The notes under the pieces were generated by a model. That model was not told the origin of the DNA. It made no database searches and was given only the letters and a program-made list of their open reading frames with translations. The translations under genes were made by a program, and so were the position numbers. A stretch of DNA of 64,000 nt from Todiramphus chloris collaris. Lineage: Eukaryota > Chordata > Aves > Coraciiformes > Alcedinidae. Positions 22,601-36,586 of the stretch are shown here, one piece after another (positions within the stretch are counted from its first letter, which is position 1; the number at the start of each line of letters is the position of its first letter). Location of the stretch: assembly GCA_025345505.1 (NCBI GenBank), contig JANVCC010000062.1, positions 15,382,774 to 15,446,773 of the forward strand, read 5' to 3'.

Positions 22601-25600
22601 GTCTGACTTCTTTTGATTTTGCGTTAAAACCATTATCCTGTAGGGAGACAAACTGTCACCTGTGTTGCTCTTCACTAGAAAAATGGCATGCTAATAATTA
22701 AACCTGTATACATTCCTCTGTGTCAAAAGGAATTGGAACTCGTGTAAGTATTTTTAAATTATAGTGAGGTCATCAGTTTGCCCTGGCCCATGCTGTATTA
22801 GGAATATTTGACTTGCACCCAAGGAAAATTTCTAACTCAAAATATATTTAAAATTAATTGCAGACTTGCCAACTTAAAAAAAACAACAAACAATTGGGAA
22901 AATGTATTGAAAATTTAGGAGATATTTATAGATATTTTCTATCTTTATATTGAAACAGAAGAATCAGTGATCTGAAACCAAGAAAGCTTTCACTAAGTAA
23001 ATCCTTATAGAATTTGGCAGAATAGATCATTATTGCCTAAGCCTTTGTCTGTGATGGAAGTCAGTGTTCAGCTCAGTGCTCTGTGCTCATTCAGCAGTGA
23101 ATAATTGTCTGCAACACGAAGGCTTCTTACACTTCAGCATAATTGGGACTAATAACACACTGACCTTCTGGCTAAGATGTATTTATGGTGGCTAGTTCTC
23201 ACCATGCCTGACCTACGTTTATAAGTTCACGTGCTGTAAATTCCTACTTCAAAGCTTAAATATTTGATTTTAAATTAAAAAAAAAAAGGCAAACATCCAA
23301 TATAGTCACGTGAGGCAACTGAGCTATTATCTGTACCACAGTGCTCGATGTCTCCTTGAAATACACCTTAGGATTATTTTTCCTGAATTTTTTTCTAGTT
23401 TGATTAATTTCTCCTTTATCTGAGTATTATGATAATAGATGTTATAATATACAAATGTAACCTGAAAGTATAGAGCTAATTGAAACAACCTCATAATGTG
23501 AAGGAGGAAAACGTATTGATGGTTTTCTTCCATGTGAAATCTCTACCCATGTGTGAGGTTGCTTAATCAGAACATGCATCTTGTTGTTCTGATGAAGTTA
23601 ATGTATGACTACAGATCTTTTTTCGAATCCATGGTTTCTGTAGATCTGAGGAAGTGTGCTATAAGGCTGCTTCTGAATATTTTATTCACAGCTGTAGAAG
23701 TACTTAAATTTTCAAGGAAAGCTTATCAGTTTAGCTACAAAAAAGGACTGTCTTATCCGTGTACTCTTTAAAAGTGAGTACCCCATTACTTGAGAGAAGT
23801 TGAAAGCACATCAGTTTTTAAGACACTTCTCTTGACAAATTTACCCGATTTAATAATGTGCTAAACACTCCATGTTTGCCACATAGTTTATTTACTACAG
23901 TATTGAGTCTTGATTTTCCACTGTCTCATACATTCTTTCTGCCAGTTGCATTCATTTTACTTATATTAGCATTTAAATAACCTTCTGAAAGAAAAACACA
24001 AAGGAACATTGATGGTTAGTGGCAAATGTTTGTTTGAACATGGTTGCACCATTTTCAGAGAAAATACCGTAGTACTACACAAAGAAAGGAAACATAGGAA
24101 TATCAGAATGCAAATAAGAGAGACATGACCAGTGTCTATGCTTCAAGTATCTTCATTTCCTTTATGGTATGTGGTAAATAGGAATACGTATGTGACTGCT
24201 GAGCTGTACTTTCATATCTAGAAGAAGGTCTGGAAATGGAAGCTCCTAAAAGCAATGCTTCGAGTGTCACCTTGGTCAGTTGTCCTGCTGAAAGGGAGGA
24301 CACACACAGCAGGAAATGCTGTGTTACAAATGAGGCAGCAGTGTGTAGCTATAAAGTCATTAGGTTAAGATACATCCGTGTTTTGTTTTGTTGTTCTTGT
24401 ATTATTTTAAGGATTTTTTGAATCAGAAGGTCATGGCAACTCAGTAGAAGGCACAGAGAAAATACGTTCAGGATCTGGGGTTTCTTTACGTCACGTTTTT
24501 GGATGATATCCAGTGCTTCTTTTGGCTGTATACTATGGCTTGACGCAGCTGTCAGGAGGAGGGACTTTCTTTCCTCACCAGAAATGCTGTTCATTTGGTT
24601 TGGGCTGGAAAAGTTGAAATTGTTTCAGTTGACTATTGAAGATCACTATCTAAAATAAATTCTGTTCAGAACTAGTTTGAGGCTAGAAAAGAGCTTTATG
24701 GTGAGTTCTTCAAAGCCTCTGTTTTCTTCCAAGATTCAGATTTTCTATGTGAAGCTGCAATTTCTCCACCCCCTATGTACTGTTGCCTTTTATCTTGCTC
24801 AGTAACTATGGAGCACAGCAGAGGTCCTTGGCCGTGGTACATTGTGAACACTGATTCCTTAAACAAGCTTGTAACGGAGGGGATTAAGATCTCACATGAC
24901 TTCTAAATATAGGAATTATGATAGTGTTTAGGAAGTAGAGGGGTTTTCTAAAATGTTTTTAATTTTTTTTTCTTTCTTCAGTGGGATGTGATAAACAATC
25001 CAAGTTTCTCAGAAAACCTTGTGAGTGTCACTGTCACAGTGGTGCCTGTGTCTGGAATATACACGTGCACACTCATGTGTTGCTGAGGCAGTAATGCATC
25101 CTTCTGTAGTTTCAAGTCTGAAACCTGTACTTCTTTTGGTTCCTTGTATCAAAGCAAAAAGAATGATGTTGGATAAATTTAACAAACACTTACTAACGGC
25201 TCTACTTTGCAGCACTGTATTAATGGCTTACTGCTGGTGCTAAGTAATCAGATGACCTTCCTTAAATTGAGTGCCATTGCTAGATACTGAAAATTATAAT
25301 GCAAGTGTAAGAATATAATTACTTTTTAATATACTTCGTGGAAAGTAAGTGCTGAAGAGGGAAGTAGAAGCTGTACTTGTATTCCCAAACTTGTAGAGAT
25401 TTGAAGGTGAGAAGATACACAAAAGATCTTCAAAGGCCAAAGGAACTATTGTGGCCATTTACTGCTGTTGCAGCTTAGGGAAAATGAAAACAAAAAAAGT
25501 CTTAATTCCTTTGCTTGAATGCACCTCTCCTTGGGTAGCTGTAGAGAGCCTGGTAACTTGCTGCCACTACTTCTGTGTGACTGCACTTAAGCGTAGAAGT

Positions 25601-28060
25601 TGACAGGAATGTATAATATATATTGTTGTGTAGATAACATTTAGTGTTGTGTTGGGGAAAAAACAGCACAGCAAAGGGAACTGTTGTAGCTGGGATTTCT
25701 TTGTGTGTCCACTTGGTCAGCCACCCCTAAGCAGTGTGAAGACAACAGCCCCATCTGCACCCAAGCTTCCTTGCTCCCACACAGTTCCAGAACTGTTACT
25801 TCCCTGTGAGGAGCTTCTTGTCATAATGCTAAAAATTACTCCTCCTTGATCCTTCCAGCATGTTCATTTCTGCATTTTTATCTGTTTGAATTTATAAAAT
25901 GAGTCAAAGTTCAGCCGTTTATGTATGATTTTATTTTTTTCTAAGATGTGTGCCTGGCCTTTTATAATTTCAAGTGCCACCTGTTCAGTAATTCCTGGGT
26001 CTCTTAGTAGAGTTGGAGAGTAGGATCAGTAGTGTTCATAGGAATTCAGAGGACACAGCCATTCTAATGTGATGTTTTGAGAGAATTCTGATTGACTTTA
26101 AGCCCTGGAAACAAAAAAGCTTCTCTAGAAGTTTTATTTTTACCCTCAAGGTAATTTGGTGTTTTCCAACTGAAAATTCATTACATGAATGATATGTTTT
26201 GAACAGATATTTCTTACATGTGCACAGTTGCCATCTACATGTGCACCAAAATCTGTCACTAAAGTTTCTCCCCTATCACCTCACACCCCATGTAATCGTG
26301 TCTGTTAGTTATCAGCAAATGGATAATTGGTTCTGTAACTTAGTAGGTGTGCAAATCAGTATTTCCAGCTGTGCGTTGAGATCTCATGGAATCCACACGA
26401 ATAGACATGTATTTGCAATATCTCTGTGTGATTTGAGTTTAATATTCCTGATCCACTGTTTTCTTGAGTTGAGTAGCTGTTCAGTAAAGGCACCCAGGGT
26501 TTCAGTGCTGGATTGTGAATGTTGGGAGAAATGTCCAGAAGTTTACTGTGTGTGGGTGCATCTTGCTGTCAGTAACGTTGTATTCCCTGCCCCTTCCAGG
26601 TGCATTATAGAATCGTAGGTATAGCTTCCAGGCAGTGAATGTCACAGAGGCTTGAGTGAGAGATCCCCTTCTTATTCCCAGGTGATGCAAAATGATTTGG
26701 TAATGTGTCTATAATGTAGAAGACAGACTAAATATATATTGGTTTACTTTGGGGTTTTTTTTGTTGGGTTTTTTTTTTAGTTTTAGTCCATTGTTCATGT
26801 TTCAGTGGAACTGCTATGAACATAGGAGCAAAATTCATGGTTTAGGTGCAGTATGCTGACTCTTGGGGCTCAGGTGTTGTTGCTTCTATTTTTTTAGAGT
26901 ATAGTTAACATTAGCAGTCACCCTTATAATGATATGACATGTACTGCCTCCAAGTACAGTGCCTGCCTCCTCCTGCCATTAGGGAGGATTGCTTTCATCA
27001 CCACCATGATCTAGTTTCTGTGGCATCCCTCGGACTGAAGAAGGGTGTCCTTTTTCTTTATTCCAGAAAGATCTATTAGAGAAATATTTGACAGAAGTTA
27101 TTTGGTTGTTATCACACCTGAATTTGGGTCAAGTTTCTAAGTTACTTTATTTATAAAATGAATATTTTTAAAGCTATTAAGGGAATACTTTCAGTGTGTA
27201 GTTATAGTACTGTCAGCAAAAGATGTGATTAAACAAATTGAATGTTGAAGACTTTCGGCTTATGGTTAACACCAGGTAATTAAAAGTAAGCACTGCTATG
27301 GGAGTGCATTATATATCAGCTGTACTCTTTACCTCATTAGCTGGGTTTTTGCATGTTTATGGAGCTAACTTGCAATTAAAAATGCCTTTAACGTGCACTT
27401 AACAAGGCCTTTTAGGTATTTGGAATAAAGTACTACAATTTAATTGAAATTGGTATAGCATAAATAGATGTCTTAGTAACACGTAAGATAAATCTCTGTG
27501 CCTAACTTGTCACTTCTCGTCTTTTCCTCTTGTATAACCTTTGCCGCTGCCTATAAAGCACAACATTTAACTTGCAGAAAAGATGGAGATTCTCTCTTCA
27601 AAGAATGTTTTAATTTGTTATATAAGTAAAATATAATTGGCAAATAGACTCAAGTTCGCATAAAGATGTGTGAACAATTGTATGTGCCTGCAGATACATA
27701 TTACTGTTTTTAGCCATAGTACATCCTTCTTCAGTTAGTCTTCCGTTTTGCCTTAGAATATCGGAAGTACTGTAAATGCAACCTTCAGTGTTGATAAATT
27801 ATTTTAATGTTTTCTTTTTGAATAATGTGATAGCTTTTGTAAATACTTGCCTGAAATTTAAAACCAAAACTTAGTGAAACTAAGGCGAAAAGGAAAACCT
27901 ATCTGGAGGTTGCTTATCCTGCCGGTCTTCTAACTACTTGTTTGTCAGGGATTTTGAGGAAGTGGATGACATGCTCAAGTGTACTATAAAATCCAAACAA
28001 GGGTGAAGCGTCTGCCTTTAGATTAAGGTAGATTGCCAAAGATGATGGAAAAAGAAAATA

Positions 28061-28380
28061 GAATCATAGAAATGGTTTGGGTTGAAAGGGACTTGAAAGA
28101 TCATCTCGTTCCAACCCCTCTGTCGTGGGCAGGGACACCTCCCACTAGAGCAGGTTGCTCAAGGACCCATCTAACTGGGATTTGAACACATCTGGGGATG
28201 GAGCATCCACAGCTTCCATGGGCAACCTGTTCCAGTGTCTTGTCAACCTCAGAGTGAAGAATTTCCTTCTTACTTCCACTCTAAATCTACCCTCTTCCCG
28301 TTACAAACCGTTGCCCCTCGTCCTATCACTACAGGCCTTTGTAACAAGTTCCTCCCCAGCTTTCTTGTGGGCCCCTTCAA
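28061..28380 (-). repeat. CR1 retroposon 3' fragment
   Basis: About 320 bp of CR1 in minus orientation: GAATCATAGAAATGGTTTGG, then GTTCCAACCCCTCTGTCGTG, GCAGGGACACCTCCCACTAG, GGGCAACCTGTTCCAGTGTC, AATCTACCCTCTTCCCGTTA, CCTCGTCCTATCACTACAGG and AGCTTTCTTGTGGGCCCCTT. The young-looking 3' end and long match make this the best-preserved repeat here. It is 5' truncated and non-coding. It ends 128 nt before the acceptor of exon I, so it forms part of that exon's upstream splicing environment. Confidence 0.95.
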
Positions 28381-28508
28381 ACAAACAGGGAAGGAACGGC
28401 ACTTTTGTAGGACGTGGAAGTGCACATAGAAATGTGTATAGATGTGTAAACAAGGATTGTGATTTGTGGAACTTCAGACAGTGTTATTTACTATTTGTCT
28501 TCACCTAG

Positions 28509-28642
28509 GAGTGTTGTCGTACCACCGAAGAAATCAACTGGCTCGTCTTCTACAGCTGCTGCGGGTGTTCCTACAAATGCTGTCAGTGTGGTTTCTTCTG
28601 TAGATTCAGCCCAAGCCCCTGATTTGTCAGGAGACTCTCCTG
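28509..28642 (+). CDS. LRBA: LRBA exon I
   Basis: A 134-nt exon, phase 2 in and 1 out (finishes codon 794, codons 795-838, one extra base). Acceptor TTCACCTAG ends at 28508 and donor GTGAGT starts at 28643. It encodes SVVVPPKKSTGSSSTAAAGV then PTNAVSVVSSVDSAQAPDLS and GDSPG. Human LRBA has SVIVAAKKS ... PTNAVSVVSSVDSAQASDMG, so the second half is well conserved and the Ser/Ala-rich start is not. The SVVVPPKK start resembles NBEA (SVVVPVKK) slightly more than human LRBA, but the remainder is clearly LRBA. Confidence 0.95.
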
Positions 28643-28866
28643 GTGAGTAAGGTTAAGTTAAACAATTCAAATCACTACTCTTCCTCTCTTTCTTCTCCGT
28701 CCCTCACCGTTCACTCTGAATGCAAATCAGTAAGATTTTATGTGTATTTTTGTGATGTGAAGGTGAGATGTTTTTTAGTAGCTATCTATATCTCAAAACA
28801 CTGTATATGAGTACAAGAGTTTTTCAGACATTACATCATCAGTTGCTTTCTGTTGTAATTCTGATT

Positions 28867-28913
28867 TGTGTGTGTATATTTGTATATATAACGTATATAT
28901 TTGTCTATATATG
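28867..28913. repeat. TG/TA-rich microsatellite
   Basis: An imperfect alternation of TGTGTG, TATATA and TATTTG units, ending in TCTATATATG. It explains the Tyr/Ile/Val-rich open frames that cross it, which are not genes. Confidence 0.85.
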
Positions 28914-31900
28914 CCAGTCATCTGGGAAGATGGTGTTGTACACATGCATTTTTTAAAGTATGGGAGTGGGTGTGGTATAACATGTCCTAAATTATCAAGT
29001 CAGACAAAAGGACCTTTGAGACCTCTATATCCTGGATATCGTGTTATCTACAGCTTAGTCACATGCCCTCATATAGCAGCTTGCAGTCCTGCATTGGGTG
29101 TCCGTGCTCTAGCAGGGACCAGTATCAGATACTGTACAAGACATAGATGTAACTCTAGGTTAAGCTGGACAAATTGTCAGTGACATAAGGGTTCAGTAAT
29201 ATAAGAATTCATCTTTTTTGGTATGCTCTGAGAATCTATCCCACAGCTAATTTTACTGTTTCTGGGTTTGATGCTGTAGCTACACACATGTTAAAAATGA
29301 CCTGTTTATAAATTAAAAAAACAAAAGTATTTTGTTTTGACTTTTGTAGAAGTCACAGTGTGTTAAAATAAAAAAGCTTTTAACTTTTTGAGGGTTCTCC
29401 TTTTGCCTTCTTCTAGCAGAAGAAATACAAATGTCTGAGCAATATTTGTTGTAATTTCAAGATTCCTCACGGGTTTTGTAAAGGGAGAAAAGCAAGTATG
29501 TGATATTAACTTGTATTTACTATAAATACGGTATATTCTAAAGACTACTGTTTGCTATACATTTTTTTTCATGATGTGAAATATATGTTTGTTTATATAT
29601 TGTAGGGTATTTGTCCAAGGATATACGTGTTAGTGTTGAGTAGGACTGAAAATTATATACAAGTCTTTCCAATAGCTTTAGCCTGAGGTCAAATTCAGTG
29701 TTGATGCTGAACTAATTGCTTTGGACAGTTTTTTTTTCAGTGGGGACAAAATTGAGTAGGTTGTTTATAAGCAAGTGGTCCTTTTAACCCTTAGTCTCTC
29801 TGGTCATTCTGGATGAGATAAATGATGTTTAACCTTATATGCTGTGTCAAAGGCATGCTTTTCTGTTTTGCCACGTTAAAATCCCAAGGCTGTGTAGGAT
29901 CTCATGATGGTGCCCATGAAATTGAGCATCTACAAGACTTAAAAGTGTTTTGCATCTTAATCAAGAAAATCTCGATCTATGCTTAATTATTGGTGTTTCT
30001 TTTCAGTGTTTGAGGTTCTGTTTTTATGAAATTATATCCAAATTACAAAGGCTGAGGGGAAAAAATATTATCCATTGTCACGTCCTCCAGTACTCCTCTG
30101 CCTGGAAGGTATTTGTTGCCATCTTCAACTGCCCATTGCAATTTTTGGGCAAATCAAAAAGGTTTTGTTCCAGATGCCATAAGAAGAAAAGCTATTGAAA
30201 TCTAGCATGTGCTTATTTTTTACTTATTGTCACTGAAACTGCGGGAAGTAGCAGTGTACTAGTCCAGGAGTAATGTTTGGACTAAGAAAACTTAATATTT
30301 TTTTAAAATGTCACAGTTCTTTAGGGAAGATTTGCTCTGAGCTGCTAATCAAACAAACCCTTACCTACACTGAAATTGTTTAAAGGAATTGTTAATTTTT
30401 TAACTTATTGGTTTTCTCAAGTTAGGTGTGGGCTTAATTATTACAATTTCTGAAGTCAGTATTCCCCTGCTTTTAGTAGAAACAAAACAGATGAACATTG
30501 ATTTTCAGATTTAGTCAATCTTTAGGAACATACAGAAGAAAAAATAAGAGCTCCTGTGCCTGCAGAATGCGTAGGAAATCCAGACAATAAACAATACTGA
30601 TGTATTTAGTAACTGTGTGACTTCCAGCATGTCTGGGAGTTTTGGCAAAAATTGGGCATGTAATCTGAACTGATATGCATAAAAAGAAACTAATCAGGAT
30701 TAAAAATAGCCGTGTTTAGACTGGCAATGTAATGAATTAAAAGAAAAAGGGATAATTGAAATCATACCTTAAACAGATTAAAATGTGAGACTGTTTCTTT
30801 GCCCCCCCAGCAAAGGAGTGGCGTGGAAGCAAAAATTTTTCAGAGTTGGAGAGGTTTATGCTTATGTTGCTCATGTAAACTGCACACATTTCAGTTTGAA
30901 ATAAAGATCTGTATAAGGCCTTTAACTTTTTTAATTTGAAGATGAAGTATCAATAAGTGAGCTCCCTGTAAAACTGAAATACATAATTTTCCCTGAGTTC
31001 AAATCGCATGCTCTTTCACTCAGTTTTGTTTTCATGCAGCAGAGAATCAGTACATTTTTCTCCCTTTTGTTTTCAGCTCATGTTGTAAGTTTGCTTACTT
31101 TTTTTAGTTGCGAAAGCAAGTGAATTAAATCCTTTTTGAAAACATGCTGAGACTAGAGGTTTATGTAGTGAATATATATTTTGGGCTTTTCCATGTTTTA
31201 TACGAAGGATACTTATTAAACATTACTGCATTTAAAAACACATTTCAGCTGTTTTTCCTGAAGTCAAAGTTTTTTTTAAGTGAGCTTTGTAAGCATTTGT
31301 TTGATCGGTTTTAAAAACTGATTAAGCAAATGGAATCTTAATGTAACAACATACAATGCTTTACTGTGGAGACTTGAGTTGATATACTCCAAAACAGAGA
31401 TGAAAGGGAGATTAGACACAGCAAGTGATAAGTGGTTTAGTTGTAGTGTGTACATAAGCATAACTTGAGAAGAAGTTTCTATAGTATGCGATGTCAGAAT
31501 TGCTTGGTCAAGGTGGGATCTGTGTTCTGTGTTAGTCATTGTGGCTCTGGATGCCTCTGTTGCCATTCGTGTGTGCTTCAAATTCATCAACTTCCTTCCC
31601 GGTATTTTTTCCTGAAGTTTGCATCTTGCCTGTAGCTCAAGGTCTGTGAGTATCTCAGATGGTTGACCCTTGAGATTGTCCTAAGCTCATATCAAGTGGA
31701 TGTGACGTGTCCTGGCCTACCAAATACAGAGTGTTGACAAGTTGGAAAGATAACCATCTAAGATCACTCTGTTCCTCTCATACTTTGAAAGAGGGTGAAA
31801 ACATGTGTTGGCCTCAGACAGCCAGGCCTTTTGGCAGGAGAAGTTTCTTCACCTTTACTTATTGAAGCCACAGAATATTTCACAGCATGAACAGCCTTTC

Positions 31901-34414
31901 CTGATTATAGATGTGACTTCTGTGATCTGAACGTGCCCGCAGCACGTCGCCAGTCGCTGATATTTGGGTTGTTGGTCTGCGAAATTGACACTCCAATTAC
32001 TGAAAGATCTTGGAAATGAATGGAGGAAAAAAAATCCTCCTCATGGGCAATCATTTCTCTTACAGAGGGTGCTATTGAGCAAAAAAATCATATTTACTAG
32101 TAAATATCTAAGGGAGGAGAAATTTTCTTGAGTTAGTTCTTCCCTGGATTGGCTGATAGGCTGAATGTCAGATTTGATACAGAGATTGTACACGTTCCGT
32201 GTCCAGGAAGGGCTGCTGGAGAGACAGGACTGATGTTGGGTGAGGCAGGACTTGGCAGAGTTGCCTGAGCTATTGGGAACATGCTAGCGTGGTGCTTGGT
32301 GTAGTTTTGTTTATCACTTAGCTTTCCTTTTAGAAGTGTCAATTACAGTTGTAACGTTCTGAAGCATTGTGAACCTTTTGGAACTGTTTTGCAGTTTTCA
32401 CTCCCACTGTTTTCTCTGGTGGTCCCAGTTTTTCTGTTTATGTACTTGAAAGATTTGACATGCGTTTTATTAGTGCTTCACTCGAAAGAATGCAGTTTGG
32501 AGGCTTTCACTGTTTGGTTTGCAAATGGTTGTTCAGATATGTTTTCTATAGAGAGGGAAAATGAATAGTCTGTAGGCATCAGGAGTGAGTTGAATCTTGT
32601 CCTTATTGACATGGAGTGTAGAAAATACTGAGAAGTTACACTCAATTGCCTGCCTCCTCCCCCGCTTACTGCAAGCTCTGTGAGTTTCACTTGTTTTGCC
32701 TTTGAGCTATGCAGAGTTGCCAGTAGGATCTCTGCTTCTCCTGAGCAGAGACTTGGACAGTTCCCCACAGTGTGAAGTCATAAACAAGGCCATGTCAAAG
32801 GCTGAGGTGAAAAAGGAGATGCTTGGAAGAAACCTGGGAATTAACAGCAACGAGAGATTAAAAAAAAAGAGTTGTGACTCCTGAATTCTAGTCCTACATA
32901 TAGAAAATGCAAATTTTCTCCCACACTTGGCTTGTTTTTCAAAGCAGAAGGGTTTCATTGATTTTTATCCCAAAGTGAAAATAACCTTGAAGTTTTGCAA
33001 TACATTAAGTTAGCTGGAGACCAGTTAAAGTCTGAAAAATGAATGTGGAGTTACCAGCAGGGCAGATGTAGTTCAAGAAATTCACTGGATTATAGTAACT
33101 TTCTCAAGAGAATTCCAACTTTAAAGTGATACTAGTTGAAGTCTAGGTACCAAAGCAGAATGACACTGAAAAATCTCAAATGGAAATGTTTTAGTAGGTT
33201 TTTTTTTATTATAAAAACTGTTTGAAAGCAACTTCTCTTCAGAGAGTGCACCGTTGTTTTGTGAAATCTGTTTTGGTTTAACCTACAGATGTGTTTATGT
33301 AACAAATCCCTTATATTAGGTTGTAAAACCATTCATTGTACTCTTGCATTGTGCACTTCCAGCCCCGGAAGTGTATTTTTGAATGAGCTCATTATTTTAC
33401 TAGATACTGCTTTCAGAAAGGGCATTGGTGTGTTGATGTATGGTGTATCTCTTGTGCAAAATTAAGAGGTATGGTTATTTAATTCAACTCTCTGCTGGGT
33501 TTTTGTTCATTTTCTTCTTACCTCGTCTCTGTCCTCCTAAAGTATATCCTGCACTGCTTCTGTATTGCCAAGCTTACTTTGTAAGTGTACATGCAAAAGG
33601 ATAAGGATCTTGCATAAGGAATTTCTTTAACAATATTTTATTGCTAGAGACATTATTTGTTTAGACCCTTGGGGACCTTGAATAAACAATAAGGTTTCAC
33701 TGTAAGGGTGCTAGACAGATGATCTATTTGCATTTTCTTTTATGTTCTTGCAAATGTCTGTAAAACTGTCAGTTTGAAGGAGCCAGTTTATCAGTGAAAG
33801 GATAAGGAAGAGATAAGTCAGTTTAGTTCCACATGTTTGAAGTAGCTACTGCACTTACCCACATGTGTATTGTGGATGAAAATATGCTACTGAAGTTGTT
33901 TCATTTTTTTTTCCAAAAGGCAGAAAAAATAGTAGAATAAAAAGCCACTTCTGAGTTAAATAAAATCAAAGAAGTATATCCACAAACCAAAATCTGAGTG
34001 CAAAAACCACTGTGCTTAATCCAATCTAAGAAAGACCTGGAATTCTCAGCTGTAATAAATCTGAGATTCACCCTTTTAATGAAATATATCTGAGTTTGGA
34101 ATGTGGATTTAGGTGATGATAAGCATGAAGAAATTCAGGTCATAAATATCCTTACATAATCTTCAAAAAGAGTATCAGTTTATATAGGTGCCTGCCTTAT
34201 GCTGTTGTCAAATTCAAATTATCAGTGCTTTTTCTGTTATGTCTATATTTAAAAGTTGATTTTAACTTAAAAGTTCATAGTTTTACATTTCTGCCTAATC
34301 TGCTATGCACAATTTGCTTTCATTTCTAGAAGAAAAAAAAAATCATGCCCTATCTGCATTGTCAGTGATTTCCTTTACTTCCCACTCTTAACCGTTTTTA
34401 CCAGTACTATTGTG

Positions 34415-34500
34415 TGTAAAAAACAGAAAACCAAAGAAAAAACAAACCCCAACATGTCCTACAAAATACAACAAACAAGAAAACAAGCAACAAAAACTCC
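34415..34500. repeat. A-rich low-complexity patch
   Basis: Runs of AAAC, AAAG and CAAA words with almost no T. No tail-like poly-A end or upstream retrocopy was seen, so it is treated as simple low-complexity DNA. Confidence 0.7.
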
Positions 34501-36160
34501 AAGTTACCCTGGAACGTGTGCGTCGCTTTATTTGCCTTGTGATGACAATTATACCCTTTCATTGTCCTTGCAGATGTTTCCCTTGAATTTGTTTCTCATT
34601 TTTCCTTCAGTTATGTTGCTTGTAGCTTAAAAATTGCATTGTATTTATTTCATTTAATGTCTGCTGCACTATTGAAGTCTTATTTTTTACTGATAAATTT
34701 ATTGTTGATTTTGCTATGCGTTTAACACAGTAAGATTGTAGTTGTATATACTGTTGGCTTTCTGTCGTATACAGTAATTAGTGGATTGCTTGTCACGGAT
34801 ATGATATGTAGTAAAAGGAATTGAAGCATTTATATGATGAGATATTCTTCATGTGCAGTCTGCATGTTCAGAGGACTTTCCTATTTGGAAGGCTTTGGAT
34901 GCCATTCCAGTTTTGTATCCTGTTGAACCACGCAGATGGGTGAGCTGATTTCCCCTTCTGGATGGTGTACAGGCTTAAGCTTACCACTGGGCAAGTGAAT
35001 TCAGAATAATTTCAGATTACAGGGACTTGTTTAATGAGAATCTGGATGTTGGGCTTCAGGGGGGAAGCTGGGAATTCTGTTGGAATGATTTAAATATAAA
35101 GGTTGTATTGAATATTAAATAACTGGAGGTCTTAATCTAACAGTCAGCATCTTCTGTGAATTTGTGTGGAAAAAAATAAATAAATTACTGTAGCTGTTCA
35201 GTATCCCAAAAACAACTGGAGTCTTTGCAACCACTGAATCATATGGCTTGTTGCCTTCTGTGGGCTTTGTTTTTCCATACAGGAGACTCAGTCCTAATTT
35301 TCAGCACATGATTTGACTGATTTTCCTTTGGGAATACCCAAAAAACCTTTGGGTAAAACCAGCTCTTGAAGAAATGGAATATCCATGAAAATATTGATAA
35401 TATTTACAGAATGTATCCATCACCATTGAAATTTTCAGAAATATATATTTGATTGGCCTTTATTAGATAAGTTATTTAGGAAACAATGCTCAGAAGATTC
35501 AGATTTCACCTTCCTTTCAGCTTATACTTTGTTCCCCATTTTTTTGTCCTTTAGTTTGTATGGCCCATTAAAAATTTCCTTCTGACCCCATCATTCCATA
35601 CAAAGTCAAACGAGACCTTTGTGTTGAATTCCTTGAAGATGTCATTGAATCACATTCACAAAGATACCTCCTACCTATGGAGAAAGGAAAACAAATAACA
35701 GCAAAACTTTTCACCATTTCAATGCCTCAGTTTTAGGTATTAGTTTCTGTGCTGCATTGGAAGGAAGATTAGAGGAAAAACATCCTCACCAGACAGGGGG
35801 GGAAAAAAGCCAAAAATCCCCACAATCCCTCCAGCATTTCTGGGGGGAAGCTCTGTGTGCCAGTGTTCTGCAAGAGGAATAAACTTGGCATCATGGAGAT
35901 CTGTCTTTGCCATCTTTTTTATACATCTATTCCCCTTCGGTCAAGTAGAAATACTTTGCAAAGTTGCAGCTGACACACTTTGGTAGAGACTTTTGAGATC
36001 TTAGCTTATTTCCAGACAGGTTGTGTGTAACTGAGCTCGCTCCAGCATAGGTGGGATGATCAGGAATTTTTCTATAGTTATAGTTCTGAAAAGGGTCAAG
36101 TCTTTGCTGAGGTAGATGTGAGAACTGAAATGATTAAACTCTTTTCTTTCATGCTGTTTT

Positions 36161-36194
36161 TCTTTTTTTTTTTTCCCCCCTTTTTTTCTTTTCC
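36161..36194 (+). repeat. Polypyrimidine tract (pseudo-acceptor)
   Basis: A T/C run followed by CCAGCAG at 36193-36199 looks like an excellent splice acceptor. A donor-like GAG|GTGAGA lies only 26 nt further on. The intervening piece is not a multiple of three and would create a stop in the LRBA frame, so it is not annotated as an exon. Confidence 0.75.
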
Positions 36195-36545
36195 AGCAGC
36201 ATAAGTATCTGAAACTGGTGAGGTGAGAGGGAAGAGAATAGGACAGGGTCTAAGGTTGGAAAGAGATAGGATTGCAGATGGACTAGAAGCAGTCATGCTC
36301 TTGGGAAATGCACAGAAATCTGTCTGCTAAGATTCATTCCTCTCTATAGTTTGGAATGCAATGGAAGATTTGTGAGTCACCATTCCTATCCTGGCAGCAA
36401 ATATCTGTGAAATCTCTGCCTGTCTTGCTTACCCCCTCTTCATCACTGCTAATACCAATCCATACTGCAGTATGGAGTTTGTATTTCTCTTTATATCCTG
36501 CTCTGCTGATAAGAGCCATGTAGTGTTGATTCGAAATAACAAAAT

Positions 36546-36586
36546 TGGTGGTTGGTTTGTTGGTTGGTTGGTTTGGGTTTTTTTTG
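36546..36586. repeat. TTGG-type simple repeat
   Basis: Units of GGTT and GGTTT repeat about eight times, followed by T8. This is a simple repeat. The minus-strand frame across it gives the meaningless peptide QTNQPTNQP. Confidence 0.85.

Larger units (their letters stand above)
18624..28508 (+). other. LRBA: LRBA intron H-I
   Basis: A 9,885-nt GT-AG intron (GTAACG ... TCTTCACCTAG). It contains a coding-like island of unknown origin (about 19098-19620), several short oligo-A/T tracts (for example 23277-23287 and 26754-26780) and a 320-bp CR1 copy ending 128 nt before exon I. Other open frames of 60-140 codons, such as 26199-26618, have no recognisable domain and unremarkable composition. No RNA gene was recognised. 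Confidence 0.85.

Noticed and set aside
26199-26618. Plus-strand open frame of 139 codons
   Set aside because: Intronic and out of LRBA context; irregular composition with many His/Cys/Ser, and no known family.
36197-36222. 26-nt micro-exon with strong acceptor and GAG|GTGAGA donor
   Set aside because: Its length is not a multiple of three and, in the incoming phase, it creates an immediate stop. It could only act as a poison exon, for which there is no evidence.
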